NCBI GenBank assembly: GCA_015143735.1
Contig: VKHC01000442.1
Span: 1-10,651, forward strand
Source of the DNA: Synura sp. LO234KE
Lineage: Eukaryota > Sar > Synurophyceae > Synurales > Mallomonadaceae
Direction of reading: 5' to 3'
Length of the DNA: 10,651 nucleotides
Shown in pieces: positions 6,950 to 10,651 of this stretch. Position numbers and translations under genes: made by a program. The notes beneath the pieces are model-generated. The model saw nothing but the letters and a program-made list of their open reading frames with translations, searched no databases and had not been told where the DNA came from. Position 1 is the first letter of the stretch. Each line of letters begins with the position of its first letter.

Positions 6950-9900
6950 ATGCAGACGGGTGAAGACTTGGAAACGGTTGAGAAACTTCTTGGAAGTAGA
7001 TTAGAGGCAAGTTTGGCGGAGAGGCAATCTATTCAAGAAAATTTGCAGCAGATTTCGACAAGGTTTGAGTCACTGTTGAATCACATCGGAACACGACCAC
7101 GAGAAACTGAGGATTCCATAGCTGAAGAAATTAAAAATTTGGAATATGAGCATCGGACCAAACCCCAATCTAATGCTGACGAAAAGAAGTTTATGCGTGA
7201 GCTCGATAAACTAAAGAATTTAAAGAAATCTGTTCAAAAATTTAACGTTTCTCAAACTGAGCTTGATGAACTGAAACAACGACGAGCTATTTTTCAGCGT
7301 GATTTAAATGAAAAAAATAAATCTATTGATGAACTATACCTTGGACTTCGCAAAGTTCGTGCCGCCCAAAAGCTTGGTTGTGGCACCAGTGAACTTATTG
7401 AATTAAGAATGTCTGTACCTGAAGATAAAGTCTCAAGGGTTATTGGGAAAGGAGGGGCTAACGTCAAATTAATTGAGAATGAGTGTGAAGTTCTTATAGA
7501 TTTTGAGAAATCTGGTGGATTGAGAATAATTGGATTGAATGGAGCAGTTGAGGCCGCCCAAAACAAGATATTGATAATTTTAAACACAACGACGGAGGAG
7601 TTTCCTGTGCGCGATGAAGCGGTCGTTTGTCTTACGTTAGGTAAAGCTGCACTCCTTGTCCAGTTGCAGTCACACTACGAAGTAAGGATCGACGTCAGCC
7701 GTGCGAATAAGACCTGCAAAATAACAGGATTACCGGAGAAGATAGCTGCAACTAAAGGGGAAATTGGTTCGATTCGTTGCGCCCGAGTCGAGCTGCCCTT
7801 TGAAGACAACGTGCTGCCATACATTATTGGGAAAGGTGGCGCTACCATTCGCGCAGTGGAATTGGAGCACTCTGTTCAGGTGGACATAGGCCGCGAGGCA
7901 AAGCTGATCGCCGTTCTCGGCTATGTGGATGATGTAACTGCCGCGAGCGAGATCATCCGCAACATTATTGAGGAGAATAAAGAAGTAGAAGCGACAATCG
8001 AGATGGACAAGAACACGATGATCAGCTGTATCATCGGTCCTAAGGGCAATACAATCAAGGCGCTACAGAAAGAATTAGGAGTTTTTCTCAAGACCGACAA
8101 GGTGGGGGGACAAGAGCAGGAGCCGAACGAATTGCTTATTATTCGAGGTACCGCGGCCGCAGTGGTTCCTGCCAAAAACCATATAATGGAACTTTTGGAC
8201 AATTACAGGAGCATGTCCCAAGTTATTCCCTTTCCGGAGGAATGCATGTCTGTATTAGTTGGGAAGAAGGGCGCTCGAATCAACGCACTCCGGGAGCAGC
8301 ATCCCTTGGCCACGATAGATGTAGACGGGTCAGCGGGCTGTGTGCGAATTCATTGTGAAGATGAGCAAGCGCGCTCCTCCGCCAAGGAGGCCATCGAGAA
8401 CATCATCTCCTCCAACTTAACTGCCCAGGTGTACATGGACATCGACACAGCCATAACTCTCAAGGGCGCCAGGGGCCAAGAGGTCAGGAATAAGATCCAG
8501 AATGAGCTCGGGCTGAGCATGGATATTATGGCGGAGGCAGAGAGCGTCAAAATACGCGGAACTCGAGAATCTCTGGACGCTGGTGCGGCTCTATTGGAGG
8601 AGTTCAGGGACATGAATTATGTAGGCGAGTTTCTGTGCTTCGACGAGGATGCCGTCGCGCTGTTTGGAGGCGGGGTGGACTCTCCGGCGAAGGCGTTGGA
8701 AGGACAGCTTAAGGTCGAGATCAACCAAGACCGTAAGAATGGCACTGTGCGCGTGCGCGGCCGTAAGGAGGCTGTGGAGGCTGCCGAGAAGATGATTAAG
8801 TTGGTTTTGGAAGGCGGGGAGGGAGTGGGCACTCAGATGGTGGACCTGGATGCGGCGTCGATGGGCAATCTCATTGGGAAAGGGGGCGCGAACATCAAAA
8901 AGCTGGAGGCGGATTATGGGGTGAGGCTGGATGTGCTCAGGTCTCGGGGGATGATTCGTATTCGAGGCGGCGTGGAAGAAGTGTCCAAGGCGAAGCGCGC
9001 AGTTATGTCACTGATGCAGTCCGGACGGACATCCATGTCAACGTTCGCGCCGGTGGAGTGGAAGGATGTCGACATACAGCGAGAAGTCGCTCTAACAGCC
9101 AACCTGTTCTTCGGCGTGGAGATCGAGTTCGCTGGGCGAGAAATTGTCTTACGAGGTCCGCTGAGGATTGTTACCGATGCCAAGAAGCACTTATCGGAAA
9201 CGTTCGTCGGGAGGTACACGGCGACGGTAGAGCTGTTGGTCCCACAATACAATGCCCTGGCGCCTCAGGCGGACCTCAACTTCCGCCAAATTAAAGAGAA
9301 TTGTGGGGTAGATGTTTCGGTGGATGAGAAAAAGAGTGCGGTGATCCTGACTGGCCCAAGATCTGCAGTAGTGAAAGGCCTGATCGGTACCTATCGCCTC
9401 CTTGACTTTTTATTTCCCGGTGAATTCAAGACGCTGCAGATGGATCCGATCAGTCTAGCAGAAGCAGGATCGTACGCCACCTCGGAGGATGTCCTGACGC
9501 GCGGCAAGGGGCAGCTTCAGGTGGATTACTTGACGAAATGTGTTCGACTTCGTGGCTCGTGTGAATCCGTGCAGGCGTCCTGGGGCGTGATTCAGGAGTT
9601 GCAGGAGCAGTGGCAGAAGAAGGCCGCCGCGATTCCAATCGAGGACTTCATGATTCCTCTGCTGGTGGGCAAGAAGGGCGCCGCGGTTCAAGGCCTGGAG
9701 AGGGAGACAGGCGCCACTATTGTAGTGGACAGGATAGGATCTCGGATGTTAGTGACCGGCGATGACGAGGATAGCGTGGCTGCAGCAACCGACGCCTTGA
9801 ATCAACGAATCCAAAAGATGCGCAGTGAACTGTGGGAGACCAAGATCGACGATAAGCTCTTTGGGTCGTTTATAGGAAAGCAAGGCTCAAATATCAATAA

Positions 9901-10651
9901 AATCCGACAGGAGTCAGGAGCCCTGGTTGAGATAGATGCCAAGACGCTGATCGTGCGGGTGAGAGGCCATACTGGCGCTCTCGTTTGAGTTAGGAATAAT
10001 TGGAATATGCTGCTGTTAATAGGTTTCGGGTAGCCAGGAGGCGCTTGCGGTTGCCAGGAGACTCATCGAGGCGTTTATTGAGGAGCACGCGAAGGAAAGT
10101 CAAGGCACCGTGCGGGTGAAGCTGCCACCTGGAAACTTTTCGGTAATTGTCGGCACCAAGGGTGCTACTATATCCGGCATACAAAGCGCTTGTGGTGTTC
10201 GCGTAGACCTGGATCGCAACGACCAGAGTGCGGTGATTCGCGGCAGGTGATGTTTGAAACGACTCGTCTCCTCCGGCGCACGACTCGCATAACTTCATTT
10301 CTGATGTCGCTTGTCTACAGTGAGGATGGGTGCAACAAGGCGATAGAAATGATCAAGGAGATTTTAGGAAGGGAAGGAGTGGACACTGCCGCTGTTACCA
10401 TAGTTACTCAAGAGATGTTATCGTCTGACTCGAGTACTAGGCCCGTCGCCGGGATTCAGTCGGGACAAGTGACTGCGATGGCACCTGGGCTTCAGTCCGA
10501 AGAAGAAATAATGGACGCGACTACCTTGCAGTCGATCGCGGACCGCATCAACGAGAAGGCGGATAAGGTTCGTCCTGTAACCTACCGCACAGCGGACTAT
10601 GAGCACACGCGTCCTACTCTGGTTTTGCTTAATGCGAGCTGTCTCCTCTTC
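6950..10651 (+). CDS. Vigilin/Scp160-like multi-KH RNA-binding protein with a Bfr1-like N-terminus (3' partial)
   Basis: Exons are 6950-9958, 10023-10246 and 10321 to beyond the window, giving 1188 residues so far. Residues 1-140 are charged coiled coil. The segment around 56-97 (a LEYE...DEKKFMRELDKLKNLKK type pattern) resembles yeast Bfr1. From about 149 come some 14 KH-type repeats. Intact GxxG loops lie at GKGG 166-169, GKGG 294-297, GPKG 363-366, GKKG 438-441, GKGG 643-646, GKKG 907-910, GKQG 976-979 and GTKG 1047-1050, with a variant GARG at 506-509. The repeats near 218-276, 562-625, 702-755, 760-825 and 830-898 lack the loop and may serve structurally. After the last KH, from about 1100, the tail is low-complexity. 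Vigilins have 14-15 KH domains, bind mRNA and tRNA, and act on ribosomes and ER-bound polysomes; that role here is inferred. The first ~600 bp are AT-rich and the remainder GC-rich. Confidence 0.85.
9959..10022 (+). other. Intron 1 of the KH-protein gene (64 nt)
   Basis: Donor CGG|GTGAGA and acceptor TTAATAG|GTT, both in phase 0. Reading through would end the protein at TGA 9986-9988, partway through the thirteenth KH repeat. Splicing restores the KH helix as LIVR then VSGSQEALAVARR, which is what the fold needs. The length is not a multiple of three, so retention truncates the protein. Confidence 0.85.
10247..10320 (+). other. Intron 2 of the KH-protein gene (74 nt)
   Basis: Donor GGCAG|GTGATG and acceptor TTGTCTACAG|TGAGG, phase 2. 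Joining AG to T gives serine and continues the last KH repeat as VIRG then SEDGCNKAIEMIKEILG. Without splicing the frame stops at TGA 10248-10250. The third exon then stays open for 110 full codons to the window edge. Confidence 0.85.

Noticed and set aside
7294-9691. Many minus-strand open frames opposite the KH gene
   Set aside because: They are shadows of a strong coding frame on the plus strand, rich in serine and proline, with no domains.
9986-9988. Stop codon as the true end of the KH protein
   Set aside because: It falls in the middle of a KH repeat. A GT-AG intron at 9959-10022 restores the frame and the missing helix.
9990-10298. 102-codon minus-strand open frame
   Set aside because: It is antisense to KH exon 2 and both introns. 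The plus strand has the KH signature.

Overview
The window is nuclear DNA of a eukaryote. It has GT-AG spliceosomal introns whose phases match, standard stop codons and eukaryotic protein families. It also has a long gene-poor tract full of repeats. Intron sizes (64 to 215 nt), the tight divergent gene pair and the type of nuclease would fit a heterokont (stramenopile) alga or relative. That placement is an inference and is only weakly supported.

Bases 1-5226 are a decayed, repeat-rich tract in which I find no intact gene. It is framed by two direct copies of one dispersed repeat (78-1080 and 4182-4650). The second copy lacks 513 bp between 4-bp microhomologies. Inside or between the copies lie: a degenerate tandem repeat (404-640); a stop-riddled open frame (813-1079); a minisatellite with 39/30-nt units arranged as a duplicated block of about 170 bp (1465-1850); a roughly 90-bp direct repeat (2105-2200 and 2980-3065); minus-strand coding-like debris (2330-2954); and a nested inverted-repeat structure (3832-3930). 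No reverse transcriptase, integrase or transposase is recognisable.

Bases 5227-10651 hold two divergent genes separated by 152 bp. On the minus strand is a four-exon gene (363 aa in my model) for a membrane-anchored or organelle-targeted PD-(D/E)XK nuclease of the RecB/Cas4/Mgme1-like superfamily. It carries the D...DWK core and the downstream QxxxY motif, and the QxxxY motif only appears after splicing. On the plus strand is a vigilin/Scp160-like protein with about 14 KH-type repeats, running off the right edge. Its N-terminal 140 residues are coiled-coil and resemble yeast Bfr1. Bfr1 and Scp160 are separate, interacting polysome/ER proteins in yeast, so this looks like a fusion of two partners. 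Apparent stops at 9986 and 10248 are explained by two short introns.

The AT-rich composition of the nuclease's first exon and of the first ~600 bp of the KH gene forms one block centred on the shared promoter. More GC-rich sequence lies distally in both genes. The two genes share a promoter region. I see no direct evidence that their products work together.
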